Below are positions 26,327 to 34,268 of a stretch of 64,000 nt of DNA, piece by piece. Made by a program: the position numbers and the translations under genes. How positions within the stretch are numbered: position 1 is the first letter of the stretch; every line of letters starts with the position of its first letter. The stretch lies in assembly GCF_042685265.1 (NCBI RefSeq), contig NZ_JBHUMX010000004.1. One strand, 5' to 3'. The notes beneath the pieces are model-generated. The model was not told the origin of the DNA. It did no database searches and saw nothing but the letters and a program-made list of their open reading frames with translations. The DNA comes from Oceanobacillus_B kapialis (GTDB taxonomy: Bacteria; Bacillota; Bacilli; Bacillales; Amphibacillaceae).

Positions 26327-26491
26327 TTAAGACTTTCGGTTCAGTTCCTCTAACAATTTCATGATTCTCTGGTTTTGTCTTGTGGTTAATTCACTGTTCT
26401 TTTTAATTTGGTAAACCCATACCAGAAAGAGGATGACTGCGAGTGGTAGGGCAATATTAAACAAAAACGCAAATAATGCTAAGAATTCCAA
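26327..26491 (-). CDS. Small single-span membrane protein, 54 residues
   Basis: A TTG start follows GGAGAGGAGAG. The peptide begins MEFLALFAFLFNIALPLAVI, with one long hydrophobic helix (2-27), then a charged cytoplasmic tail VYQIKKNSELTTRQNQRIMK ending LLEELNRKS. A clearly related sequence occurs at 38497-38649, where the tail reads LYQIKKNSGLNTRQNQRIIR. The conservation of the tail supports a real protein family. Function unknown. Too short for usual gene finders. Confidence 0.65.
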   Translation of the reverse strand: MEFLALFAFLFNIALPLAVILFLVWVYQIKKNSELTTRQNQRIMKLLEELNRKS

Positions 26492-26531
26492 GTTCTTCTC
26501 TCCTCTCCTACCTTTTTACATTAGTTTTTAT

Positions 26532-26705
26532 TTAATTATCGCGCCGTTGACTTTTTAATGGCGCTATGATGAGTGCAAATAAAATAACCCCAATTGCAGA
26601 GCCAGCAACAAATCCTAAAGAAAAGTAACCAAAAACAAAGTGTACAAGCAAGACGGCAATTAAGTACCCCGCTGAAAAAGCCAGTAAAAACCATCTTAAA
26701 CGCAC
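26532..26705 (-). CDS. Small two-span membrane protein, 57 residues
   Basis: GTG at 26705 lies directly downstream of AAAGGAGGGAG, the best ribosome site here. A longer frame upstream lacks one. The peptide has two hydrophobic spans, RLRWFLLAFSAGYLIAVLLV and FSLGFVAGSAIGVILFALII, then a basic end APLKSQRRDN. It is probably cotranscribed with the small membrane gene at 26327, 40 bases downstream. Function unknown. Confidence 0.65.
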   Translation of the reverse strand: MRLRWFLLAFSAGYLIAVLLVHFVFGYFSLGFVAGSAIGVILFALIIAPLKSQRRDN

Positions 26706-26984
26706 AAAACTCCCTCCTTTAAAAACAATTCCATTATAATGAAATATGCTTTTGAACCTAACCATTATGTGCCAAAAGAAAGGGTGGCTCTTATGAGCTA
26801 ATGGTGTATTATGTATGTAGATTGTTATAGTTAATGGTAACATTTTCTATTCTCGAAAGACATTGTTAACAGAAAATTTTATCACTTATAATGGACCTTT
26901 GCCGTTGTGTTAAGTGAAATGATGATTGATGGTCCGTGATCGTGTAAAATGGACTCAATAGACTAATCCACTTGGAGGGATTTC

Positions 26985-27503
26985 ATGTTTAAGAATCCAT
27001 TTAAGAAGAAAAGAGATTTGGACGAATATTCCTCACCTACTATAGAGGAAGCCAACGAAATTGAGATAGAAGAAGAGCTCGTTGATGATTTGAAAGAGGA
27101 AGCAGAACAGCTTAATACGGAAGAAATAAAGGAACACGAAGAGCACTATTCAGAGGAGAAGTTTTGGAAAAAGGTTCAAAAATTCTCAAAGAAAGCGGGA
27201 ACTTCAGTTGTTTACGCCGTTCTATTACTTTATTACACACTGCAAAAGCCTGATGTGCCATTAAAAGTGAAAGCAACGATCGTGGGGGCGTTAGGCTATT
27301 TTATTTTACCACTAGATGTCCTTCCAGACTTTGTAATAGGCGCAGGGTATGCGGATGACTTGAGTGTGGTGATCTTTGCGTTGATGCAAGTAGCCATATA
27401 TGTGGATGAGGAAGTGAAGCAGAAGGCTAGGGGTAAATTGAGGGACTTGTTTGGGGAGCATGTGGATACTTCTGAGGTTGATGATAAATTGGGCAAAGCA
27501 TGA
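26985..27503 (+). CDS. YkvA-family (DUF1232) protein
   Basis: The 172-residue protein has an acidic, coiled N-terminal region (about 15-65), then the DUF1232 core with LLYYTLQKPDVPLKVKATIV and the signature GYFILPLDVLPDFVIGAGYAD followed by DLSVVIFAL. This is a membrane-associated domain of unknown function, common in Bacillaceae. GGAGGG precedes the ATG. A terminator follows at once. Confidence 0.85.
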   Translation: MFKNPFKKKRDLDEYSSPTIEEANEIEIEEELVDDLKEEAEQLNTEEIKEHEEHYSEEKFWKKVQKFSKKAGTSVVYAVLLLYYTLQKPDVPLKVKATIVGALGYFILPLDVLPDFVIGAGYADDLSVVIFALMQVAIYVDEEVKQKARGKLRDLFGEHVDTSEVDDKLGKA

Positions 27504-27508
27504 TATAA

Positions 27509-27545
27509 AGGGCCTGTTTCCTGTTTTTGGGAAGCGGGCTTTTTG
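27509..27545 (+). terminator. Terminator after ykvA-like gene
   Basis: GGCCTGTTTCC pairs with GGGAAGCGGGC and is followed by TTTTT. The same hairpin type recurs at 31844-31876. Confidence 0.8.
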
Positions 27546-27563
27546 AGTAAATAGGAGAGTGTT

Positions 27564-27677
27564 TTGGAAGAATTTATAAAATTTGATTCTAATAGATGTA
27601 GAGTGGATTATGATGATAAATATAATGAAGTTAGAGTATTAAACTTTAATAACAGAAAGTGTAGAGGTAAAGAGTAA
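27564..27677 (+). CDS. Possible small protein, 37 residues
   Basis: A TTG start follows GGAGAG. The peptide MEEFIKFDSNRCRVDYDDKY ends in LNFNNRKCRGKE, with two Cys in similar NRKC/NRC contexts. It could also be a gene remnant. The rest of 27678-27915 shows nothing I can support. Confidence 0.25.
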   Translation: MEEFIKFDSNRCRVDYDDKYNEVRVLNFNNRKCRGKE

Positions 27678-27915
27678 AAAATTTAGTAGCCGACGTGTAG
27701 AAACAAATAGAGGATTTTAACTAAAATGACTCTTAGAGTTGTTATTTTCCAACTTCCCATAGTAAGCTCCTAAATTATTTATCACCCCCAAATGCATTAA
27801 GAGGTAAAATTCCAAGGCTGATTGTATAGGTTTAAAGACCGAGAGTTTATATTAAGATTCCTCCTACATAATAAACATACTTCACTGTACTCAATCTCTT
27901 TATCATTGGATTTTA

Positions 27916-27930
27916 TTGCATTTGCAACAA
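27916..27930. promoter_or_regulatory. MarR-type operator 1
   Basis: TTGCATTTGCAACAA contains the palindrome TTGCA-TT-TGCAA. A near-copy lies 47 bases downstream. Confidence 0.55.
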
Positions 27931-27962
27931 AAATAGGTTAAGGTTAGCATAAGGTACTTTAG

Positions 27963-27977
27963 TTGTATTTGCAACAA
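27963..27977. promoter_or_regulatory. MarR-type operator 2
   Basis: TTGTATTTGCAACAA differs by one base from operator 1 and lies 22 bases before the MarR-type gene, which suggests autoregulation. Confidence 0.55.
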
Positions 27978-27999
27978 AATATAAAATAGGGAGTTTGTT

Positions 28000-28452
28000 A
28001 TGAAAGATATTCTACGTGAAATTGGAATGATTGCAAGGGCACTAGATTCTATAAGTAATATCGAATTTAAAGAATATGATCTTACAAAAGGGCAGTATTT
28101 GTATATTGTACGAATATGTGAAGACCCGGGAATTATTCAAGAAAAATTGGCTGAGAAGATAAAAGTAGATCGAACTACGGCAGCTCGTGCTATAAAGAAA
28201 CTTGAAGTAAATGGCTTTATCGAAAAGAAAGAAGATAAACATAACAAAAAAATAAAGAAACTCTATCCAACTGTTAAAGGAAAAAGTGTTTACCCTTTTA
28301 TTAAAAGAGAACATGATTACTCCAACACCGCTGCATTAGATGGGTTTTCGAAAAGTGAAGAGGATACCATTCTAAATTTACTTCAAAGAGTAAGAAAAAA
28401 TATAGAAAGAGACTGGGAATTTGTGAAAAAGGGAAACAAGAGAAAATATTGA
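28000..28452 (+). CDS. MarR-family transcriptional regulator
   Basis: The 150-residue protein has the MarR winged helix. It contains KGQYLYIVRICEDPGIIQEK, then the recognition helix KVDRTTAARAIKKLEVNGFI and the wing EKKEDKHNKKIKKLYPT. Length is normal. The two TTGCATTTGCAA-like boxes upstream are probable own operators. A GNAT gene starts 26 bases downstream, so the pair is an operon in which the acetyltransferase is likely the controlled function. Confidence 0.88.
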   Translation: MKDILREIGMIARALDSISNIEFKEYDLTKGQYLYIVRICEDPGIIQEKLAEKIKVDRTTAARAIKKLEVNGFIEKKEDKHNKKIKKLYPTVKGKSVYPFIKREHDYSNTAALDGFSKSEEDTILNLLQRVRKNIERDWEFVKKGNKRKY

Positions 28453-28478
28453 ATATTTAAGAGGAGCGAGATATTAAA

Positions 28479-28997
28479 ATGACTGTTAAGATAAAAAGGT
28501 GCAATAGAGAAGATTTAAAAATAATCCAAGAAATAAGTATTGAAACATTCGCCGAAACATTTAAAGATCAGAATTCATATGAAAATATGAATGCCTATCT
28601 GAAAAGAGCATTTAATAATAATAAGCTGGAAACAGAATTGTCCGATACCTCTTCTGAATTTTTCTGTGTTTATTCAAATAATGAAGTGGCTGGATATTTA
28701 AAGGTCAATACTAATGAGGCTCAATCCGAAGAAATGGGTGATGAATCGCTTGAAATAGAGAGGATTTATATAAAGAAAAAGTTTCAGAAACATGGATTTG
28801 GTAAATATCTGCTAAATAAAGCCATAGAAATTGCGACCGATCGTAAAAAAGAAAAAATCTGGCTAGGCGTATGGGAGAAGAATGAAAATGCCATTGCTTT
28901 CTATAAAAAACTAGGATTTGTTCTTACTGGAACCCATTCTTTTTATATGGGTGATGAAAAACAACTAGATTTCATCATGGTCAAAACAATTAAGTAA
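28479..28997 (+). CDS. GNAT-family N-acetyltransferase in MarR operon
   Basis: The 172-residue protein begins VKIKRCNREDLKIIQEISIE, with FAETFKDQNSYENMNAYL typical of the PaiA-like (spermine/spermidine) acetyltransferase group. Motif A is IERIYIKKKFQKHGFGKYLL, and the end NENAIAFYKKLGFVLTG is motif B. The substrate may be a polyamine or related amine, but this is inference from similarity of layout. GAGGAG precedes the ATG. Confidence 0.82.
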   Translation: MTVKIKRCNREDLKIIQEISIETFAETFKDQNSYENMNAYLKRAFNNNKLETELSDTSSEFFCVYSNNEVAGYLKVNTNEAQSEEMGDESLEIERIYIKKKFQKHGFGKYLLNKAIEIATDRKKEKIWLGVWEKNENAIAFYKKLGFVLTGTHSFYMGDEKQLDFIMVKTIK

Positions 28998-29169
28998 TCT
29001 TCTTGAAAGGAGGATTAATCACTTATACCCCCATTAATTATATATTAAAGAAAGAATATGAAATTAGTATGAAGCTATTTTAAACTATGTGGTACGCTCT
29101 ATCAGGACAGCTATTATCCGATGGAGCAGTTTAAGTTGAAAAAAGAGATAAAGGGGGCAACAGAACAGT

Positions 29170-29997
29170 ATGCTAACAGAAAAGGTCCATATTGCTGTGC
29201 CAACAGCTTTTTTTGAAGATGAATCGTTAAATGTTCAAGGTACAATAAGCCATATAAGAAACCTTTATAAACAAGGCGTAAAATCTGTTTTGGTTTCTGG
29301 AACTACCGGAGAACAGCATAGTCTAAACCTCCATGAGAAACTTGAAATAATCAATGCTCTAGAAGTGGAAGAAGAACTTACTAGTAATATGGAAATTATA
29401 TTTGGTGTGGCTTCAATTAGACAGAAAGAGGCAGAGGAATTAGCTAAATCGATTTGTTATACAAAAATATCCGGTATCATGCTTGGATATCCACCGTATG
29501 TTATACCGACACAAGAAGAAGCATTCATTTACACAAAGAGGATTATGGACCTTAGTAATAAACCTACAATTTTATATAACAATCCAAAAAGAACTGGATT
29601 TGATTTATCAGAGAAAAGTGTTATTCAATTAAGCAAGATAGACTTAGTGGTTGGAATCAAAGATGCTGGTAATAAACAAAAGGTCGAAGGAATAAAGAAT
29701 AGTATACAAAGAGAAGATTTTTATTTTTATGCTGGTGGAGAAGTGGATTTAGAACAAAAAGTACTACAAGGATATGATCGTCTTTCTTCCATTGCTGGGA
29801 ATGTGTCTCCGACAGAAATTAGTCAATGGTTTCAAAAAGTGCTGATGGAACAAAAGTTGAGTAAACAAGAAAGCGAAAGAATAGAAAATCTCATGAATCA
29901 AGTTTATCAAGGCAATGCTATTGTTAACCTGAAAAGAATTGTTAATCACATGGGCATTCCAATGGGGATTTGCAGGAGTCCAATAGGAAATATATAA
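29170..29997 (+). CDS. Dihydrodipicolinate synthase-family aldolase/lyase
   Basis: The 275-residue class I aldolase barrel has the DapA-family motifs GTTGEQHSL near 45, YNNPKRTGFD with the catalytic Tyr136 and the Schiff-base Lys164 in VVGIKDAGN. The GxTGE loop is kept. It is slightly shorter than DapA (about 290), and no lysine-pathway gene is near, so it more likely acts on a 2-keto sugar acid or N-acyl compound. An SDR remnant follows, which hints at a former catabolic unit. GGGGGC lies before the ATG. Confidence 0.8.
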   Translation: MLTEKVHIAVPTAFFEDESLNVQGTISHIRNLYKQGVKSVLVSGTTGEQHSLNLHEKLEIINALEVEEELTSNMEIIFGVASIRQKEAEELAKSICYTKISGIMLGYPPYVIPTQEEAFIYTKRIMDLSNKPTILYNNPKRTGFDLSEKSVIQLSKIDLVVGIKDAGNKQKVEGIKNSIQREDFYFYAGGEVDLEQKVLQGYDRLSSIAGNVSPTEISQWFQKVLMEQKLSKQESERIENLMNQVYQGNAIVNLKRIVNHMGIPMGICRSPIGNI

Positions 29998-30027
29998 AAT
30001 CTCCCCCTCTTTAAGCTATTCTGGCTA

Positions 30028-30425
30028 TGCTTGAAATATGAGATTCAGGAAATGTTTAAAGCTGGTGGAGGCGCGATCGTTAACACTTCATCATTAAATG
30101 CACTTATTTGCTCAGCAGGTACAACTGCATACGCTGCTGGTAAATGTGGGGTGATTGCCTTAACAAGAGCTGTTGCTCAAGAGTATGGAAAATACGGACT
30201 ACGGGTAAATGCATTAACACCTGATGCAATTAGGACAACAATGATTTAAAAATGGAACAAGCGAAGTTACTAGAAGATAAGTACAGTAACTTTAATATAA
30301 CTGGGAGAATAGGTAAACCTGAAGAAGCTGCAACAGCCGTTATTTGGTTATTGTCTGACGAGGCCAGTTATATCACAGGACAGAATTTAATTGTAGATAA
30401 GGGCTATTTAGTTGCCTGTGTTTGA
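30028..30425 (+). pseudogene. SDR-family remnant, truncated and frameshifted
   Basis: The first piece reads YEIQEMFKAGGGAIVNTSSL, then TTAYAAGKCGVIALTRAVAQ, which covers the catalytic Ser-Tyr-Lys region. It stops at 30249. Another frame continues (KPEEAATAVIWLLSDEASYI, TGQNLIVDKGYL) to 30425. The NAD-binding N-terminus (about 100 codons) is missing. It lies 31 bases after the DapA-like gene and was probably its operon partner. Confidence 0.75.
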
Positions 30426-30451
30426 CATGCAACTAATTGGTTGCGTATACT
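30422..30451 (+). promoter_or_regulatory. ArsR promoter with operator between -35 and -10
   Basis: TTGACA and TATACT are separated by 18 bases. The spacer contains GCAACTAATTGGTTGC, an inverted repeat that fits an ArsR-family operator. Transcription would begin at about 30458, the A of the ATG. Confidence 0.7.
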
Positions 30452-30457
30452 CAGTAT

Positions 30458-30736
30458 ATGAATTGGGACAAAGATGCGATATTTAAAGCACTTAGTGACG
30501 CAACAAGGCGGCTTATTTTAGATGAGCTTGCCGAGCGTAACGAATTAACCTTGTATGAACTGACTGCGAGACTAATTATGAAGCATGACCTTTCCATCTC
30601 ACGACAAGCGATAGCAAAACACCTTGCAGTACTAGAGGATGCTACGCTTGTTGAATCGAAAAGAAAGGGGAAATATCGAGTACTTATTTTTAACAAAGCA
30701 CCACTTAAAGATCTGTTGAAAGATTGGGTAGAATAA
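30458..30736 (+). CDS. ArsR-family regulator, probably leaderless
   Basis: The 92-residue winged-helix protein begins MNWDKDAIFKALSDATRRLI and has the ArsR recognition helix SISRQAIAKHLAVLEDATLV with the wing ESKRKGKYRVLIFN. No Cys metal site is present, so it is of the SdpR-like type that does not sense metals. The ATG at 30458 lies six bases after the -10 box and has no ribosome site, so the mRNA is probably leaderless. A TTG upstream would sit inside the promoter. The VOC and helical-repeat genes follow in the same direction. Confidence 0.8.
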   Translation: MNWDKDAIFKALSDATRRLILDELAERNELTLYELTARLIMKHDLSISRQAIAKHLAVLEDATLVESKRKGKYRVLIFNKAPLKDLLKDWVE

Positions 30737-30774
30737 CACGATTGAGGCAACCAGATTAAGGGAGGAACACAATT

Positions 30775-31158
30775 ATGAAGATCATTGTTATAAGTATTTT
30801 TGTAGAAAACCAGGAAAAGGCATTGGCATTTTATTCCGAAACACTGGGGTTTGTAAAAAAACATGACGAGCCGGCAGGAGAACATCGATGGCTCACCCTT
30901 GTATCTCAAGACGAACAAGATGGCACAGAGCTTTTACTCGAACCAAATGAACATCCAGCTGCAAAGAACTATCAACAGCGGTTATTTGATGAAGGGATTC
31001 CTGTAACCATGTTTGGAGTGGATGATATTCAGAAAGAGTATAATCGACTAGTTGAAAAAGGCGTTCGGTTTACGATGGAACCAACAAAGATGGGCAATGT
31101 CACAATTGCTGTTTTTGATGATACGTGCGGGAATCTTATTCAGATAATAGAGCAGTAA
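30775..31158 (+). CDS. VOC-family protein in ArsR operon
   Basis: The 127-residue protein has two VOC modules: KIIVISIFVENQEKALAFYS (TLGFVKKHD) and PVTMFGVDDIQKEYNRLVEK ending NVTIAVFDDTCGNLIQIIEQ. It contains Glu in the LLLEPNEHPAA motif, as in metal-binding glyoxalase-like proteins. The start follows GGGAGG. It lies 38 bases after the ArsR gene, and the partner gene begins 29 bases on. Detoxification of a small electrophile is possible, not shown. Confidence 0.82.
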   Translation: MKIIVISIFVENQEKALAFYSETLGFVKKHDEPAGEHRWLTLVSQDEQDGTELLLEPNEHPAAKNYQQRLFDEGIPVTMFGVDDIQKEYNRLVEKGVRFTMEPTKMGNVTIAVFDDTCGNLIQIIEQ

Positions 31159-31187
31159 AAGCTAACTTGGAAAATGGGGCGGTAAAA

Positions 31188-31733
31188 ATGGATAGTCAAA
31201 TGGAATTAGCATTCGAAAAATCAAAAACAGGTGATAAAGAGGAACGTTTTCAAGCCTATCAAACCATTTTAGCGGCAACGGACCAAAAAGTTGATTGGGC
31301 GTATGAGGTGTGGGACCAACTATTAGAAGATTTATCCCATAAAGATAATCACCAACGCTCTCGTGCAGCACAATATTTAGCCAACCTAGCTATAAGCGAT
31401 ACAGAAATGAGAATGATGGAAGATTTCCCTATGCTCTGGGAAGTAACGAAAGATGAAAAGTTTGTGACAGCAAGGCACACCCTCCAATCCATATGGAAGG
31501 TCGGAATCGCAGGGGAACCCCAAAAAGAGATGGTTATGGAGTTTATGGTTGAACGTTTTAAACGAACAGATGAAAAGAATTATACGTTAATTCGGAATGA
31601 CATCCTGCAAAACATGCGGAATTTATATGATTATGATGATGATGAGACTATTAAGGAGACGGCGCTGGATTTGATTGGCATGGTGGAGGATGAAAAGTAT
31701 GTGAGGAAGTATAGGGGGATATGGAAGAATTAG
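31188..31733 (+). CDS. Helical-repeat (HEAT-like) protein in ArsR operon
   Basis: The 181-residue protein is almost entirely helical with repeats such as DLSHKDNHQRSRAAQYLANL and TARHTLQSIWKVGIAG. The layout suggests a HEAT-like or AlkD-like array, but the catalytic DNA-glycosylase residues are not evident. ATG at 31188 follows GGGGCGG. An open frame upstream overlaps the VOC gene and lacks a site. Function unknown. Confidence 0.65.
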   Translation: MDSQMELAFEKSKTGDKEERFQAYQTILAATDQKVDWAYEVWDQLLEDLSHKDNHQRSRAAQYLANLAISDTEMRMMEDFPMLWEVTKDEKFVTARHTLQSIWKVGIAGEPQKEMVMEFMVERFKRTDEKNYTLIRNDILQNMRNLYDYDDDETIKETALDLIGMVEDEKYVRKYRGIWKN

Positions 31734-31843
31734 AGTTGTAAGAGAGCTTGGTGAATTTATGTTGTGCTATTCTGCGCTAACTCAATTGCTTTAATTGATA
31801 TGTTGGAAATGGATAATAAGTTAACGAAAGTGTATAAATGAAC

Positions 31844-31876
31844 AGCCTGTTTCCTGTTTTGGGGAGCGGGCTTTTT
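31844..31876 (+). terminator. Terminator of the ArsR operon
   Basis: GCCTGTTTCC pairs with GGGGAGCGGGC and is followed by TTTTT. It is nearly the same hairpin as at 27509. Confidence 0.8.
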
Positions 31877-31984
31877 CTTGTGATTATAGTTAAGGAGCGA
31901 ATTACGGTTAGTCGACAGTCGTTTCCTTTATTTTTAAGGATTATTAAAGGTTGCGTGGTTTTCAGAAACTTTTCACAAAAAGTA

Positions 31985-32034
31985 TTGACTTAGTACTAAG
32001 AAAAGTATATGCTTTGAACAAGAGTTAGTACTAA
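31985..32034 (+). promoter_or_regulatory. Promoter with twin TTAGTACTAA boxes
   Basis: TTGACT (31985-31990) and TATGCT (32008-32013) form a 17-base-spaced promoter. The palindrome TTAGTACTAA overlaps the -35 end at 31990-31999 and recurs unchanged at 32025-32034, just before the gene. Autoregulation by the encoded protein is likely. Confidence 0.65.
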
Positions 32035-32045
32035 ATCAAAAGGGT

Positions 32046-32642
32046 GTGAATATGAAAAAAGTCATTCAAGGTGCTGTTTATAATACGGAGACAGCAAAGA
32101 AAATTTGTCAAAAAGTGTCTGAAGGGCCAGATAATGAAGAAGGTGCATATGTAAAACAGCTCAAGGAATTGTATAAAACAAAAAGTAATAAATTTTTCTT
32201 CTACGTAAAAAGTGAATTTGTTGCACATGTTGTAGTGAATGACGATGATATTGATCCTAAATTTGAGGAGCAGGAAGTCGTAGAAGAAATAAAAAACCTC
32301 GTTTCCTATGAGGAAGCTTTGCAATTTGCAAGTGAGATTTATGCTGTTTCCAAGTCTGAAAAAAAGATGATTGCGAAGTATTTTCCGGAATTGATTTTAA
32401 AGAAAGAAGAAAACAAAAAGATACAGAAAAAGCTCTATATCTCAGAAAAGGCCAACTGGTATCTGGAATTAATGTTGCAAAAAAGAAATGAAACAAACAG
32501 TAGTCTTGTAGAAAAGCTAATTATAGAGGAATATCAGCGATTGTATGAAAAAGGGATAATGGATAGAGATCCATTTCTTGAAATGGAAAAAGAGCAAGAG
32601 CTTCCATCAAACAGAAAAAGGAGAGGACATGACTATGAGTAA
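32046..32642 (+). CDS. Unknown protein with ribbon-helix-helix-like C-terminus
   Basis: In the 198-residue product, residues 1-120 do not match a family I know. Residues 125-170 (KKLYISEKANWYLELMLQKR then SSLVEKLIIEEYQRLYEKGI) look like one beta strand and two helices of a ribbon-helix-helix DNA-binding unit. The twin short palindromes in the promoter support a DNA-binding role. The start ATG at 32046 follows GGGTG. The next gene overlaps its end by 14 bases. Confidence 0.6.
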   Translation: MNMKKVIQGAVYNTETAKKICQKVSEGPDNEEGAYVKQLKELYKTKSNKFFFYVKSEFVAHVVVNDDDIDPKFEEQEVVEEIKNLVSYEEALQFASEIYAVSKSEKKMIAKYFPELILKKEENKKIQKKLYISEKANWYLELMLQKRNETNSSLVEKLIIEEYQRLYEKGIMDRDPFLEMEKEQELPSNRKRRGHDYE

Positions 32643-33006
32643 AAAGAACGATCACGGTTTAACAAAGGAAGAATTAAGAAGGGAGGAAGAGGAACGTATT
32701 CAAGATTCAAATGACGAATATTGGCTCACTCCCATTAATGAAGACAAAACGGTATCAGAGCTAGAGGATGATTTTTATTATAAGCAAGTCAAAGCAGAAC
32801 AGGCATATTTGGATGGAAAGCTTGAGGAACAGCTAGAATTTGAGGATGTGGAAATAGATTTTGAAGAAGATGCTGAGTCTATTTTTGTGGATGAAGAGTT
32901 AGAAATTGATGAAGAGGATCTGGAATTTCTAAATGAAAAGGACGACACTGGCAAAAAAGCCAAAGAATACGCAAAAGGTGTTGAAGATAAAGAGTTTGAG
33001 ATATGA
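32629..33006 (+). CDS. Highly acidic small protein, partner of the RHH-like gene
   Basis: The 125-residue protein is dominated by Glu and Asp from residue 40 on (for example LEFEDVEIDFEEDAESIFVD), with no membrane segment. ATG at 32629 follows AGGAGAGG. An upstream in-frame ATG has no site. It overlaps the RHH-like gene, so synthesis is coupled. An acidic partner may mask DNA-binding surfaces, as in some toxin-antitoxin or anti-repressor pairs, but no family is recognised. Confidence 0.6.
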   Translation: MTMSKKNDHGLTKEELRREEEERIQDSNDEYWLTPINEDKTVSELEDDFYYKQVKAEQAYLDGKLEEQLEFEDVEIDFEEDAESIFVDEELEIDEEDLEFLNEKDDTGKKAKEYAKGVEDKEFEI

Positions 33007-33177
33007 AAGAGAAAAGGGATGTCATAAAAAAGTTTTCTGGTTGGTTCTCACAAGTAGAAAAAAATTTTTTCTCGCCTTCATAGTAATAAAGAACTAAATC
33101 AAACAATACTTTTCGAAAAAACGGTATATTAGAACTAGCATAACTTAGAAAATCAGACGAGAACGAGGAGATGGAAA

Positions 33178-34191
33178 ATGATGTTAGGTAAAAAATGGAT
33201 GAGCTTATTTATGGTTCTTATCCCTGTACTTTTTTTGGCAGCTTGTGGGGCTTCTACAGAGGAAAAAGTTATTGGAAGCTGGAAGGCAGTTGCTGATGGT
33301 GAGACAGGGCAATATATTGAGATAGGTGAAGAAAGGTTATTAAACAGATCTGAATCTGTGAGTGCTGAATACATACTGACCGAGACGCAAAGTGATACCT
33401 TCCTGATAGAACTGATCAATCCAGAAGATGGTGTCCCATTCCCTTTCTTTGAAGGTCATTTTGAGGGTGAAGATAACATAAAACTTGAAAAAATGATGGG
33501 TGAGCCAATCGAAAATGCAGAGTTTGTTAGGGTGGACAACATGGAAGAAGAACAGGCAAAAGATGAAAAAGCACAAGAAGAAGCGGAAGAAGAGAAACGT
33601 GCTGCAGCAGAAGCTGAAACACAAGAAGAGGTGGCACAGGCTGAAGCAGAATCAGATGAAGATGATGAATTAAAGGATTTTAATGCCGCATCTGAATATA
33701 TTATGGAATTGATTGATGAAGGTAGATTAGGAGAAGCTAAGGAACGATTAAAATTACTGGGCGAGTCTTTCACATCCGAGGAATACATAAGTAGCCTGCG
33801 CGCGATGGACGATATGATAGAAAGTGCGAAATATGAAAGGGAGCAGGAAAGGAACTCCGGAGATGATAATAGTTTGAAAGAGGAGTACGTGCAAAAAGCA
33901 AAGATGCTAGATGAAGAGATTGAACAAATACATAATGGTCCCGCTCCAGTCGGTGTATATGGAGATTACCTGGAGGATTGGGATGGATTACTAAATAAAG
34001 TATGGGGCGTTTTAGCAGATACAATGCCAGAGAATCAATTTGAACAGTTAAAACAAGAACAAATTAAATGGGTTCAAGAAAAAGATGCAGATTATGAAAA
34101 AGCTCGCGGTGAAATTGATGCCAAAGATAGATTAACCAATACTACTAGAGAAAGAACCTACTATTTAATTGAGAATTACTTAGGTGTGTAA
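33178..34191 (+). CDS. Lipoprotein with LprI/DUF1311-like C-terminal domain
   Basis: The 337-residue protein has a lipobox LAAC (Cys23). Residues 25-120 form a small beta domain. Residues 122-165 are a charged Glu/Ala/Lys coiled coil. Residues 265-337 resemble the lysozyme-inhibitor LprI N-terminal domain (WDGLLNKVWGVLADTMPENQ, QLKQEQIKWVQEKDADYEKA). It would be anchored outside the membrane. The Cys pairs typical of LprI from Gram-negatives are absent. GAGGAG precedes the ATG. It is followed by a membrane protein gene. Confidence 0.7.
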   Translation: MMLGKKWMSLFMVLIPVLFLAACGASTEEKVIGSWKAVADGETGQYIEIGEERLLNRSESVSAEYILTETQSDTFLIELINPEDGVPFPFFEGHFEGEDNIKLEKMMGEPIENAEFVRVDNMEEEQAKDEKAQEEAEEEKRAAAEAETQEEVAQAEAESDEDDELKDFNAASEYIMELIDEGRLGEAKERLKLLGESFTSEEYISSLRAMDDMIESAKYEREQERNSGDDNSLKEEYVQKAKMLDEEIEQIHNGPAPVGVYGDYLEDWDGLLNKVWGVLADTMPENQFEQLKQEQIKWVQEKDADYEKARGEIDAKDRLTNTTRERTYYLIENYLGV

Positions 34192-34268
34192 ATCAAAAAA
34201 CAAGTTAAGTTTAATAAGGTATTAACGGATATTTATATTAAATTATAAAGCAATATAGGAGGGAAAAT

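Noticed and set aside
31125..31187. Earlier start for the helical-repeat gene
   Set aside because: It would lie inside the VOC gene without a ribosome site. ATG at 31188 has one.
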